Of a stretch of DNA of 64,000 bases, positions 37,702 through 47,146 are shown one piece after another (the stretch's first letter is position 1; the number at the start of each line of letters is the position of its first letter). Under the pieces are notes generated by a model that saw only the letters and a list, made by a program, of their open reading frames with translations, had not been told where the DNA came from and searched no databases. The DNA lies in assembly GCA_963820095.1 (NCBI GenBank), contig CAWFZA010000041.1, forward strand, positions 1 through 64,000, written 5' to 3'. A program made the translations under genes and the position numbers. The stretch is from Roseiarcus sp963820095. Its GTDB lineage: Bacteria > Pseudomonadota > Alphaproteobacteria > Rhizobiales > Beijerinckiaceae.

Positions 37702-39156
37702 TCAATGCCGGGCCGCTGGCTCGCCGGTCGTGGGTGTCGAGACGACATCGTGCAAATCGGTCCGCCGCCATGGGGCGCCGAAGGATTCGACGCGGAAGCG
37801 CTTCGCCTCCAGGACCTCCGGCCAGCGATTGGTCTCAAGCCCGGCCTTCGCCATGAGGTGGCGCACGAACGCGCGAGCGTCCGGAAGCGAGCGCCAAACG
37901 CTTGGCAGGAACAGCGCGCGATGCTGGCCGGCCGCCACGATCAAGCCGTCGCGATCGGGCTCGAGCGCATCCGCAAGTTCGGATTCGCTTCGCGCCGGGA
38001 TCGCTCGCGGGTGGGAGAGGATCGAGACGTCGAGGCGAAGCCCTCCCAGTTCGCTTTCCCCGAGCGGCGGAAAGCGCGGGTCGGCGAAGGCGGCCTGCAC
38101 CCCATTGGCGACAGCATCCTCGATCAGCGGCCGACGGGGACTGCGCGAACCGATGCAGCCGCGGAGCCGTCCGTTCTCGGTCAAGGTGACGAAGGTCGCC
38201 CGCCAGGACGCAAGCGCCGGCGACCCCTCGCCGAGGCTCGGCGCCGGCGACGCGCCTCCCGTCCTGGCCGCCAGGGCAAGCGCGGCCATGCAGGCCGAAA
38301 GCAGGCGCTCGCGATCCGCGTTGGCCAGGCGCGCCGAAGCCGCATATTCGAACCCGAAGGCGCCGTAGCCGACGACCCGCGAAACGTCCGCGCCGACATC
38401 CGCCGATGTCGCCAGATGCAGGGCGCTCGCTCGCATGTCGCCCTCGGCGGCGATCTCGAGCGCCCCCTTGAGGGCCAAGAAGCCGCAAGCGCGGCGTCCG
38501 TCGAGCGCCGCGGCGTCCAGCGTCTCGATGCGCCGGGCGGTGTCGGCGTCGATCGACCGGGCGCTGCGTTGATCGAGAAAGTGAGAAAGGTCGGAAGAAA
38601 CCGCGACGACCGTTTCCGGCCCGCCCCAGACCCGGCGCAAGGCCTCCGCGACCCGGCGGGGATCGGTGTCGCCGACCAGAATCGGAACGATTTCGAACGG
38701 CGCCGGCAGCATCGCCTGCAGCATCACGAGATGCATTTCGAGCGCATGTTCGCCAGCGAACGGCCGCGGGTCGACGACAACGTCGGGCGCTTGGGCAAGC
38801 TCCGCATGAGCGCCAGGCGCCACCGGCGTCTCGCCCAGCGGCGTGCTCCACTTCGACGCTGGATGAACGGCAATACCGGAAAACGCGACGCGGTGGGCGG
38901 GGCCGATGATGACGATCCGGCTCGGCGGCTTCGCTTGGCGCGCCCAAGGTCCGAACGCCGTCGCGGCGACCGCGCCCGAATAAGCCAGGCCAGCGTGCGG
39001 CGCGACGACGACCTTTGGCGCGACGCCGCCATCGGGGCGCGCTTGGCTGCGGACATCCGCGATCAAGCTGTTCAGCGCATCGGGTTCCGCCGGGTAAAAC
39101 AGGCCCGCGACCTGCGGGGGATGGATCGCCTCGGGATTGCTCAGCGCCGCTGACAG
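37702..39156 (-). CDS. Fused AmmeMemoRadiSam proteins B and A (MEMO1 + AMMECR1)
   Basis: About 484 residues. The MEMO-like half has AIHPPQVAGLFYPAEPDAL, VVVAPHAGLAYSGAVAA, FAGEHALEMHLVMLQ, VSSDLSHFLD and RACGFLAL; the His, His and Cys of the metal/redox site are all present. The AMMECR1 half has LRGCIGSRSPRRPLIEDAVANG, PPLGESELGGLRLDVSILS and ALFLPSVWRSLPDARAFVRHL. Coding similarity extends upstream of the TTG at 39066, up to a CTG at 39156 that has GGAG 7 bp before it next to the GFA stop. A CTG start or a lost base is therefore implied. The family works with a radical SAM protein, encoded nearby; its reaction is unknown. Confidence 0.85.
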   Translation of the reverse strand: MSAALSNPEAIHPPQVAGLFYPAEPDALNSLIADVRSQARPDGGVAPKVVVAPHAGLAYSGAVAATAFGPWARQAKPPSRIVIIGPAHRVAFSGIAVHPASKWSTPLGETPVAPGAHAELAQAPDVVVDPRPFAGEHALEMHLVMLQAMLPAPFEIVPILVGDTDPRRVAEALRRVWGGPETVVAVSSDLSHFLDQRSARSIDADTARRIETLDAAALDGRRACGFLALKGALEIAAEGDMRASALHLATSADVGADVSRVVGYGAFGFEYAASARLANADRERLLSACMAALALAARTGGASPAPSLGEGSPALASWRATFVTLTENGRLRGCIGSRSPRRPLIEDAVANGVQAAFADPRFPPLGESELGGLRLDVSILSHPRAIPARSESELADALEPDRDGLIVAAGQHRALFLPSVWRSLPDARAFVRHLMAKAGLETNRWPEVLEAKRFRVESFGAPWRRTDLHDVVSTPTTGEPAARH

Positions 39157-39160
39157 AGGT

Positions 39161-39584
39161 CTACTCCGCGATCACCTCGCCCGAGCCGCCGAATTCCTTG
39201 GGAAAGTCCCTGAGCTTCGGCAACCCGTCCTTAATCGGCAGGACCGATTCCTGATAGTTGAGGTGAACGCCAGGCTTGAAGTCGAGCGTCGGGATCGTGG
39301 CGTAGAACACGTCAACCACGCCGAGCGGCGGATGAGCGGCCATGAGGTGACCGCCGCAGGTCTTGCAATACTGCCGTTCGCTCACCGGGGTTTTCGAGAA
39401 CATGGCGATCTGGTCGGCGCCTTTTGTGACTTTCACCGCGTCAGGCTTCCAAAGGGTGAAGGCGTTGAGCGGGCCGCCCGACCACGAGCGGCAGGATTGG
39501 CAATGGCAATAGCCCATAGCCTCGGGCGCGCCTTCGACTTCGATCTCGACCGCGCCGCAGAAGCAGCTTTCCCTTGTGAGCCAT
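39161..39584 (-). CDS. GFA family (CENP-V/GFA) zinc protein (frameshifted start)
   Basis: About 140 residues. SCFCGAVEIEVEGAPEAMGYCHCQSCRSWSGGP, then YCKTCGGHLMAAHPP, gives the zinc cysteine pairs typical of the glutathione-dependent formaldehyde-activating fold. The natural ATG at 39584 (MAHKG) is one base out of frame with the body because of an extra A in GGGAAAGC. Most members have no proven activity; formaldehyde activation is only shown for a few. It sits between the MEMO/AMMECR1 fusion and the radical SAM gene, and its stop is 4 bp from the fusion's start. Confidence 0.85.
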
Positions 39585-39762
39585 CGTGCCCTCCACTGAT
39601 ATTCTCGTGGGTCCAAACCCCGTGAGTGTTCCCTGAGTTTACGCGATCGCTGCCCGGAAGGGAACGATGCGGCCACGCTCCGGCGCGGCGTTGCAATTGC
39701 GCGCCGCGCTCACGACATATTGGAAAGCTAGGAAAGCTGTCGGAGGAAACCGCGGAGGGTCG

Positions 39763-40864
39763 ATGGACGCAGAATCCGAAACGTGCGTCGATGTCGGATA
39801 TTGGACGAAGCTCGAGGATGGGCGGATCGAGTGCGGCTTGTGCCCGCGCTTCTGCAAGGTTCGCCCGGGACAACGGGGCTTGTGCTTCGTGCGCCGCGCG
39901 CGTGAGGACGGCGCGGGGATGGAGCTCACCGGCTACGGCCGGTCGACCGGATTCTGCGTCGACCCGATCGAGAAGAAGCCGCTCAACCACTTTCTTCCCG
40001 GCTCGTCGGTTCTCTCGTTCGGGACGGCGGGCTGCAATCTCGCCTGCTCCTTCTGCCAGAACCATGACATCTCGAAGAGCCGCGAAGTGGCGCGCCTGAG
40101 CGCGCATGCCGCGCCGGAAACGATCGCCCGCGCCGCCGAGCGGCTCGGCTGCGCCAGCGTCGCCTACACCTATAACGATCCGGTCATTTTCATGGAATAC
40201 GCGCTCGACGCCGCAGACCGCCTGTCGCGCGCGAGGGGTCAAGAACGTCGCCGTCACCGCAGGCTTCATTTGCGCCGAGCCGCGCAAGCGCTTCTTCGGG
40301 GCCATGGACGCGGCGAATGTCGATCTGAAAGCCTTCACCGAGCGTTTCTATGCGAAGCGCTGCGCAGGGTCGCTCGCCCCCGTGCTCGACACGCTCAAAT
40401 ATCTCGTTCACGAAACGAATGTCTGGACGGAAATCACGACGCTGCTGATTCCAGGCGAGAACGATTCCGACGAGGAGCTCGAGGCGCTGACGCAATGGGT
40501 GGCGCACGAGCTGAAACCCGGCGTTCCCTTGCATTTCACCGCCTTCCACCCCGATTATCGCATGCTCGAGACGCTGCCCACTCCGCCCCCGACTTTGCAA
40601 AGGGCGCGCGCCATCGCCATCGAGAACGGGCTTCATCACGTCTACGTCGGCAACGTCCACGATCCGGCGCGGCAGGCGACGCTCTGTGCGGCCTGCGGCG
40701 CGCGCGCGATCGGACGCGACGGCTATGCGATCACGACTTACGCGCTCGACGCTTCTGGCGGGTGCTTGAGTTGCGGGACGCGGATGGCGGGCGTCTTCGC
40801 CGCCAAGCCTGGCGCGTGGGGCTCGCGGCGCCTCGCAGTCGACATCGAGCGCTACGCGGCGTGA
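39763..40864 (+). CDS. amrS: AmmeMemoRadiSam system radical SAM enzyme (frameshifted)
   Basis: About 367 residues. An N-terminal Cys-rich segment (ECGLCPRFCKVRPGQRGLC) is followed by the radical SAM site GTAGCNLACSFCQNHDISK (CxxxCxxC). Further conserved parts are VAYTYNDPVIFMEYALDAA, AGFICAEPRKRFFGAMDAANVDLKAF, LLIPGENDSDEEL, HFTAFHPDYRM, then two C-terminal Cys pairs (LCAACGAR, GCLSCGTR). Frames join near 40240 in GAGGGG. Start ATG at 39763 with CGGAGGGT. It is divergent from the GFA and MEMO/AMMECR1 genes, which completes the three-protein system. Confidence 0.88.
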
Positions 40865-40885
40865 GGCGGACTCGGGCGGACGCCC

Positions 40886-41645
40886 CTACTGGTCGAGCGA
40901 CGCCAGCATCTGGTCGATCGCGGCCGGCGGCAGCCGGAACACGCCGGTGAAGGGTTGGCTCAGTTCAAGGATAAGGAACAGTGCGCTTCCGACCGCGAAA
41001 GCGCCAAACCCGAGCGCCACGATCGTGGTCGCGTTGATGCGCGAGAGAACGCCAAAGCCGCAGAAAAGGATCATCGCCCAAGACACGACGATCACCACCA
41101 GCGGCCAGGAGACCGGGCTCGCGAGCTGCAGGGAGATGAGAAAGCGCGTCTGCTCCATGGCGCTGGCGTATCCCGCCGCGGCGGCCTGAAACTGCTTTTG
41201 AGCGGGCGTCTTCGGGTCGAGCGACGCGACATATATGTCCATCGCTTTCAGAGGCTGGAGCGGTTCGGCGACGGTGAAGTCGGGTTTTGGGCGCCCCGGC
41301 CCGTCACGCCACCAGAGCATCCTTCGGACCTTCGCGAGCGTTTCCTTCATTCCAGCTCTTGCCGCCGCCGTCTCGGGACCGAATTCGGCTAGCGCCAGAT
41401 CGAGCTGCAACGCCCGGGAGGCGAAGATCTCCATTTCCGATTTTTGCGTCGAGTAGAAGCTGAAGGCTGAGCCGATCAAGGTTCCCAGCACGAGCGCGAG
41501 CAGCAGCGAGAGAAGACCGACGATCGCGCCGATCATGTCGCGCGAGCGGTCGGAGTGTGCCCCTCGGGCAAGCAGCGATTGCAGAAAGAGTACCTGCCGT
41601 CAATCCGAAGGCGAAGGTCAAGGCGGCGACGCCAGACTTATCCAA
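40886..41645 (-). CDS. DUF4239 (bestrophin-like) membrane protein (frameshifted)
   Basis: About 253 residues. An N-terminal helix (MDKSGVAALTFAFGLTAGTL) is in a different frame from the body, which begins MIGAIVGLLSLLLALVLGTLIGSAFSFYSTQKSEME. It continues with ALQLDLALAEFGPETAAARAGMKETL, the DUF4239 hallmark, then two more helices (WPLVVIVVSWAMILFCGFGVL and TTIVALGFGAFAVGSALFLILEL). The frame change is near 41570. Four membrane helices in all. DUF4239 proteins are thought to be related to bestrophin-type channels; not tested. Start codon at 41645 (TTG) is uncertain. Confidence 0.7.
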
Positions 41646-41929
41646 ACCGGGTCATCATCCACGCTCGCCCTCGCCGACCACCCGAACCAAACGCGGCGTG
41701 ATGACTCGGCACCATGATCAGATTGCTCGCCCGTCAGATGGGATATCGAGGCGCGCAACCCCAAGCAAGCGCCGACAGGGGGGAAGGCGCGCCTGAAGGC
41801 TGAGCTGGCCGACGCGTCAGGCAGAGCGCCCTGAGCGCTGCGAGCCCCGCCGAGCGGCCATGGCTTCCTCGATATCGCCGCTCTATTGCGCAGCAGATAC
41901 GCGCCAGCGGGATCGGGATGTGATCTGCG

Positions 41930-42670
41930 TCACAGGACGACCGTTGCGCCGCGCGCCTCTCGCGCTGCGAGCGCCACGGTCGCTGCGCGTTCGAGATGTT
42001 GGCGCATGCGCGCCGACGCGGCGGCCGGATCTCGGCGCAGGATCGCTTCCGCGATTCCGCGATGCTCTCGGACCGAGGCTTCGAGCACAAGCGGCGCCAG
42101 CACGTCGCCCGCTTGCGCCATGATGAGCGGAAATTGCAGCCGGATCGCGAGATTGCGCAGTTCGATATTGTCGGCGAGCGCCATGACCGCGTCGTGGAAT
42201 GCGGCGTTCTCCTTGAGATAGTTGCAAGGGTTGCGCGGCGCCTCGGAATGGATCGGCTCGATCGCGGCGACAAAGCGTGCGCGCCGCTCGGGAGCGTCGG
42301 CCGCCGCGGCGAGCCGGGCGGCGAGCGCCTCCATTTCGATCCGGATCAAGAACAATTCGCGGATCTCGCGCTCGGTCAGACGCCTGACCACCGCCCCGCG
42401 GTGCGGCCGATGCTCGATCAGCCCATCGGCGCTGAGCCGCCTCAAACCTTCACGCACCGGCCCGCGGCTGACCGCAAAACGGGCCGTCAGGTCGCTTTCG
42501 ACGAGGCGCGATCCGGGCTCGAGGCGCCCGGCCCAAATCTCCTCGCGCAAGCGCTCGACAATGAAGGCGACGGTCGCGCCATGCGCCGGCGAGACAGGCG
42601 CCGCCCGCAATTTCCGCGCCCCAGGCGCCCGGCCCCTTCCTTCGGTCTTTCTCACTGCGGTGTTTGACAC
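41930..42670 (-). CDS. GntR family regulator, FadR subfamily (FCD domain)
   Basis: A 246-residue protein: wHTH (VAFIVERLREEIWAGRLEPGSRLVESDLTARFAVSRGPVREGLRRLSADGLIEHRPHRGAVVR), then a helical FCD effector domain with metal-ligand-type residues (NAAFHDAVMALADN, EHRGIAEAILRRDP). The start is GTG at 42670. It is divergent from the operon that starts at 42760, and an operator matching the FadR-type consensus lies between them, so it most likely represses that operon and its own gene until an organic acid ligand binds. Confidence 0.92.
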   Translation of the reverse strand: MSNTAVRKTEGRGRAPGARKLRAAPVSPAHGATVAFIVERLREEIWAGRLEPGSRLVESDLTARFAVSRGPVREGLRRLSADGLIEHRPHRGAVVRRLTEREIRELFLIRIEMEALAARLAAAADAPERRARFVAAIEPIHSEAPRNPCNYLKENAAFHDAVMALADNIELRNLAIRLQFPLIMAQAGDVLAPLVLEASVREHRGIAEAILRRDPAAASARMRQHLERAATVALAAREARGATVVL

Positions 42671-42686
42671 CTGCGGCGCCTCTGAT

Positions 42687-42699
42687 ATTGTCCTACAAT
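42687..42699. promoter_or_regulatory. FadR-type GntR operator
   Basis: ATTGT, three bases, ACAAT: a perfect palindrome that fits the FadR-subfamily consensus TnGTnnnACnA exactly. It lies 17 bp upstream of the regulator's start and 61 bp upstream of the divergent operon. Confidence 0.75.
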
Positions 42700-42759
42700 C
42701 GTTCCATACCCATTCGCCATACGCTAGAGGGGAAGGGATCGGACGGGAAGGGGACGCCA

Positions 42760-43556
42760 TGCTGATCGGCAAGCCGGGGGCCGCACGAACCGCGATCTCC
42801 GCCGCGTCGAGCGATCGGATCGTCGTGCGCGGCCGCGACCTCGCCAACGACCTCATGGGTCGCACGAGCTTCACCGACTATGTCTTCATTCTTGCGACCG
42901 GCCGGACGCCGACCGACGAACAGCGTTTCTTTCTCGATCTGAGCCTCGTCGCGCTCGCCGAGCACGGTCTCACGCCATCGGTCCAGGCGGCGCGCATGAC
43001 CTATGACGCCGATCCGGCGGCGCTTCAGGGCGCGATCGCGGCCGGCGTCCTCGGCTGCGGCACGGTCATTCTGGGAGCGGCCGATCTCTGCCGAAAGGCG
43101 ATCGAGGATGTTCTGGCTCGCGTCGAGGGTTGCGGGTCGCTGGACGTCGCGGCCTTGGATGTCGCCCGCGAACATCGAAACGAACGCAAGCCGCTGCCCG
43201 GATATGGCCATCCGCTGCACAAGCCTCTCGATCCGCGCGCCGAGCGTATGATCGCGCTTGCGCAGGCGCGCGGAACCGCCGGTCGCTCGGTCGAGGCGGC
43301 GCTCGCCCTCACCAAAGCCGCGGCCCAGATCTGGGGCAAGCCGCTGCCGATGAATGTCTCGATGTCGATCGCCGCGACCCTTCGGGACGTCGACGTTCCG
43401 TCAGGCCTCATACGCGCCGTGCCGATCCTCGCCCGCACCGCCGGGCTCATCGCCCATTGCATGGAGGAAGGAGAGACGCCGATCGGCTTCCTAATGGCCT
43501 CGAAGGGCGAGGAGGCGATCCTTCACGTCGCAGACGCGAACAGCGTCGCCTCATGA
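42760..43556 (+). CDS. Citrate synthase-like (citryl-CoA lyase type) protein
   Basis: A 265-residue protein, much shorter than citrate synthase (about 430). It keeps the catalytic-lobe motifs: FTDYVFILATGRTPTDEQRFFLDLSLVALAEHGLTPSVQAARM, PLPGYGHPLHKPLDPRAERMI (His), and IWGKPLPMNVSMSIAATLRDVDVP. This short form is annotated as citryl-CoA lyase or citrate synthase family in Rhizobiales and acts on a CoA thioester; the substrate is unknown. It is the first gene of an operon and overlaps the ligase gene by 4 bp (ATGA). Confidence 0.82.
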
Positions 43557-44857
43557 TCGTCGAGCCCGAGATCGAGCAGGCGCCGTGGGAGGAGGAGGCG
43601 CGCTCCGATGCGCCTCTCTACCTCAAGCAGATCGAGTATCTGTTCGAGCGGTCGCGCTTCTATCGCGAGAAGCTCGAGCGCGCCGGCTTCATGACGCATG
43701 GCGCGGTCGGCGGCCTCGACGCGATCGAAGGCGTGCCCCTGACGGAAAAGGACGAACTGAGGCGCACCCGCTCGCCCGATGAACCGATCGGCGCGCATCT
43801 GACCGCGTCGCCCGAGGACATCGTGCGCATTTATTCGACCAGCGGGACGACGGGAACGCCGAGCTATATTCCGCTCACCAGCTCGGATCTCGAGGTCTGG
43901 GTGCGCACTTCGGCGCGCTCCTACGCGGCCTCCGGACTCACGCGCGGCGAGCGCATCGTGTCGACGTACAACGCTGGGCCCTTTGTCGCCGGCGCGGCGC
44001 TTGGCGCCTTCGACCGGCTCGGCCTTTGCCATATCCCCGTAGGCTCGGGAAACACCGAGCGCCTCATCGCCGCGGTCGAGTTCTTGAAGCCGACCGTTGT
44101 CGCGATGACGCCCTCCTACGCCCTGCATCTTGCCGAATGGGCGCAGGCGCGCGGCAAGGATCTCGCGAAGTCGAGCGTGAGCCGCGTGATGGTCGCGGGT
44201 GAGCCGGGCGGCGGGGAGCCCGCGATGCGCGCCAAGCTCGAAGCGGCCTGGGGCGCGAGCGTCACCGAGGCGATGGGCATTGGCGACATTTCCGTTTCGC
44301 TGTGGGGCGAGTGCGAGCAAAAGGCGGGCATGCATTTCAGCGGGCGCGGCTTCGTGCATTTCGAGCTGATCGACCCCGAAACCGGCGCCGTCAGACCCCC
44401 TGCCGACGGGGCGGACGGCGAACTCGTGCTCACCCATCTCGTCAACCGCTCCGCGCCGCTCCTGCGGTTTCGCACCCGCGACCACGTGCGCTTGAGCATG
44501 GGCAAATGCGCCTGCGGACGCACGAGCCCGCGCGTGCGCTGCATCGGGCGCACCGACGACATGCTGATCGTGCGCGGCGTCAACGTCTTTCCTTCGGCTT
44601 TGCGCGAGGTCGTCAACGAATTTCAGCCCGCGGTCGCGGGCGTGATCGTGATCCGTCCCCGCGCGCCGGGCGTACGGCAGGAGCCGCCGCTGCCGATCAG
44701 CGTCGAGGTCACGGCCGGCGCGAAAGTCGAAGGCCTGGCGGAGCGCATCCGCGCGCGCGTGCGCGACAAGCTTCTCGTGACGACCGAGATCACGCTCGTC
44801 GCCCCGGGCGCTCTGCCGCGGAGCGAATACAAGTCCAAACTCGTCGAAAAAGTCTGA
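43553..44857 (+). CDS. Phenylacetate-CoA ligase family enzyme
   Basis: 434 residues, a PaaK-type AMP-forming acyl-CoA ligase. It has an N-terminal YLFERSRFYREKLERAG region, P-loop RIYSTSGTTGTPSYIPLT, GEPGGGEPAMRAKLEAAWG, VTEAMGIGDIS, LVLTHLVNRSAPLLRFRTRDHVRL, CACGRTSPRVRCIGRTDDMLIVRGVNVFPSALREVV, and PRSEYKSKLVEKV with the C-terminal Lys. The acid it activates is unknown. It is translationally coupled to the citrate-synthase-like gene; together they probably handle one CoA-activated substrate. Confidence 0.9.
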   Translation: MIVEPEIEQAPWEEEARSDAPLYLKQIEYLFERSRFYREKLERAGFMTHGAVGGLDAIEGVPLTEKDELRRTRSPDEPIGAHLTASPEDIVRIYSTSGTTGTPSYIPLTSSDLEVWVRTSARSYAASGLTRGERIVSTYNAGPFVAGAALGAFDRLGLCHIPVGSGNTERLIAAVEFLKPTVVAMTPSYALHLAEWAQARGKDLAKSSVSRVMVAGEPGGGEPAMRAKLEAAWGASVTEAMGIGDISVSLWGECEQKAGMHFSGRGFVHFELIDPETGAVRPPADGADGELVLTHLVNRSAPLLRFRTRDHVRLSMGKCACGRTSPRVRCIGRTDDMLIVRGVNVFPSALREVVNEFQPAVAGVIVIRPRAPGVRQEPPLPISVEVTAGAKVEGLAERIRARVRDKLLVTTEITLVAPGALPRSEYKSKLVEKV

Positions 44858-44870
44858 GGAGGAGGCCCCC

Positions 44871-45488
44871 ATGCAAAAGCTTCAGACCCAGGGACTGCAT
44901 CATATCACGCTGGTCGGCGCAGACCGTCAGACCTCGATCGACTTCTGGGAGGGCGTGCTCGGCATGCCGTTCATTTTCGAGCAGCCGAATCTCGACAATG
45001 CCGGTGAAAGCCACATCTATTTCGATCCCGGCGACGACCGGCTCATCACCGTGTTCACCAACGAGGCCCGCAAACCGGTCAAGCGCCGCACCCCGACCGA
45101 CACCGGTTGCGTGCACCACGTTGCGTTCAACGTTTCGCGCGCCGTATTCATGCAGGCGGTCGAGCGGCTCGGCGCGCGGGGCATTCCGAACACCGGCGTG
45201 CGCGACCGGATGATCTTCGACGCCATCTATTTCGAGGACCCGCTCGGGCTCTTGATCGAGCTTTCGTGCTGGAAGTTCGACGCGCCGCGTGGCTTCACCC
45301 GCTCGGAGGTCTTGTTCGCCGCCCACAATCTGCGCGTCGCCCGCGGCGACCGGGCGATCATGGAAGTTCATATCGCCGACGCGATTGAAAGCCTCGTTGC
45401 GGCCTCGACCAAGAGCCTGTCGTCGGACCGCGCGCCGAAAGACCCTTATCAGCACAGTCAGGCGCCGGAGCTCATCCACAACACCTAG
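44871..45488 (+). CDS. VOC family dioxygenase/isomerase-like protein
   Basis: A 205-residue protein: LHHITLVGADRQTSIDFWEGVLGMPFIFEQPNLDN, then SHIYFDPGDDRLITVFT, CVHHVAFNVSRAVFMQAVERL and IYFEDPLGLLIELS. The His (LHHIT), the second His (VHHVAF) and the Glu (LLIELS) form the metal site of VOC enzymes, so it is probably a functional metalloenzyme. Third gene of the operon, 13 bp after the ligase, with GAGGAGG before its ATG. Confidence 0.88.
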   Translation: MQKLQTQGLHHITLVGADRQTSIDFWEGVLGMPFIFEQPNLDNAGESHIYFDPGDDRLITVFTNEARKPVKRRTPTDTGCVHHVAFNVSRAVFMQAVERLGARGIPNTGVRDRMIFDAIYFEDPLGLLIELSCWKFDAPRGFTRSEVLFAAHNLRVARGDRAIMEVHIADAIESLVAASTKSLSSDRAPKDPYQHSQAPELIHNT

Positions 45489-45498
45489 GAGGAAGCCA

Positions 45499-46191
45499 AT
45501 GTCTGCGATCAAACTGCATGTCATCAAGCCGAGCGTCAACAATATGACCGCGCGCGTGTTCATTCGCGCGGCGAAGCTCGACTTCACCGAGGACGACGTC
45601 TACGGCAAGACCCGCAGCGACGAGTTTCTCGCCAAGAATCCTGCCCATCTGACGCCGATGATGGAGGCGCCGGGCCTGCCCAAGGGCGTCATGTGGGAGA
45701 GCTGCGCGATCATGCAGTATCTCTGCAACAAGCATCATCTCGACCAGTTCTATCCGACCGAGCCGGAAAAGCGGGCGATGGTGGACAGCGCGATGTTCTA
45801 TATCGTCGGCACGATCTATCCCTACATCGTGCGCTCGACCTATGGCGCGCTTGGCTTTCCGCTATATCCGGGCGAGGTGGGCGCCAGCGACGCCAGCGCG
45901 GGGGATAAGGAGAAGGCGCAGAAGGCGGCGGTCGAGGCGCTCGGCGAGACGCTCGCCGCGTTCCAAAAGTTCTTTCTCGACGGCAAGACCTTCGTCGGCG
46001 GCGACCACCCGTCGATCGCCGACATCCGCCTCGCCTGCAGCCTCGAATTCCTCAAGGTCATCGACTATCGCTACCCGGCTTGGGCGAAGACCTACATGGA
46101 CGCGGTCGCCAAGGCGCTGGGCGACGCCTATGCGGAGCCGGCGAAGGACGTCGAGGGCTACATCGCCTATGTGAAGGGGCAGAAGAAGTAG
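45499..46191 (+). CDS. Glutathione S-transferase family protein
   Basis: A 230-residue protein with an N-terminal thioredoxin-like domain (LHVIKPSVNNMTARVFIRAAKLDFTEDDVYGK, KNPAHLTPMMEAPGLP, WESCAIMQYLCNKH with the glutathione site) and a helical C-terminal domain including TFVGGDHPSIADIRLACSLEFL. It is the last gene of the operon, 10 bp after the VOC gene with AGGAGG upstream. In this company it could use glutathione to open or isomerise an intermediate, as maleylacetoacetate isomerases do; that is inference. Confidence 0.88.
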   Translation: MSAIKLHVIKPSVNNMTARVFIRAAKLDFTEDDVYGKTRSDEFLAKNPAHLTPMMEAPGLPKGVMWESCAIMQYLCNKHHLDQFYPTEPEKRAMVDSAMFYIVGTIYPYIVRSTYGALGFPLYPGEVGASDASAGDKEKAQKAAVEALGETLAAFQKFFLDGKTFVGGDHPSIADIRLACSLEFLKVIDYRYPAWAKTYMDAVAKALGDAYAEPAKDVEGYIAYVKGQKK

Positions 46192-46291
46192 GGGAGGCGC
46201 GGAAGCGCCCCCCGGCGAACGCGCCGCCTGGTGTTGACCGCCGCGTCACGCCAATCCATGTAGCGACTTTGGCCGAAGTCGGAGGAGCAAC

Positions 46292-46674
46292 ATGAGGCGG
46301 AAATGGCTTTTTCTCGCGATCGCGCTGATCCTTACGACGTCCGCGATCGCCCGCGGGCTGCCCAAGCACGTTGGACAATGCAGTTTGACAAGGGTGAAGA
46401 AGGTCGAAACGCGCTTGGTGGACGGACGGACAAATCAACCGGTCCTGGGGTCTGGGAGCGCCATTGAGTTTGTGAACGGAGGCTATCAGGTTTCCTATCA
46501 ACAAGAGAAAGCCATAGACCGTTCGCGTTCGGGCGACCTTGTAAGAATGTGTCTCACCTCGATCCCGAAGGCCTGTCCTCCGGCGATGACAGAGGAAGGA
46601 TGTATAGGACTACAAATCTTCGCACCCACGGTTGGACACTTCCCGATTCCGAGCATATGTGCGGCGGAGCTTAA
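46292..46674 (+). CDS. Small secreted protein (frameshifted)
   Basis: A signal peptide (MRRKWLFLAIALILTTSAIARG) opens the protein, then LPKHVGQCSLTRVKKVETRLVDGRTNQPVLGSGSAIEFVNGGYQVSYQ and SGDLVRMCLTSIPKACPP. After this the frame changes near 46585. The expected end (GDDRGRMYRTTNLRTH, SEHMCGGA) is in another frame with a stop at 46674. About 128 residues with conserved cysteines. This is a widespread Rhizobiales exported protein of unknown function. Confidence 0.75.
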
Positions 46675-47146
46675 GTTCGAAAGAAAGTCGACTTTTTATT
46701 GCATCAGAAAAGTTGTTAGGCACTGCTCGTCTTTAGGTTTAGCGGTGCAATCAAATCGAGATGGGAAGATTAGGTGACTTGTTGTGGCGCCCGTCACGAA
46801 CGCAGCCCATAGCACGCACCCCGATAAAATTTATTTAACCAAGCGTTAACCACGTTCCAATAAACAAATCGTTCGAAACCCTACGTCTGGCGCGCAGCTT
46901 TCCAGATGCCGGGGTGTGCAGCTGCCATGAACACTGGCAGCTCGCGTGAGCGTCCCGCGTTTAGTTCCTGAGGGGGACCAGGCGACATTTGCCTGGGGGA
47001 AGAACTACACACGCGAGTTATTCGACATGAAGGAAACGAAGGGCTGTCTCAAAAATTTAGCTGATCTTGGCGGGAACAGTGTTATGCTGAGCCAAGCTGG
47101 CAGCGCGGGGCGCGCTGAAGGCCGCTCTTGGAGGAGACGAACACGG
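46675..47146. other. Intergenic region before the lipoprotein/hydrolase cassette
   Basis: About 470 bp. The first part (46800-46900) is AT-rich compared with the rest of the window and probably holds the promoter of the following cassette. No gene, tRNA or repeat recognised. Confidence 0.4.
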
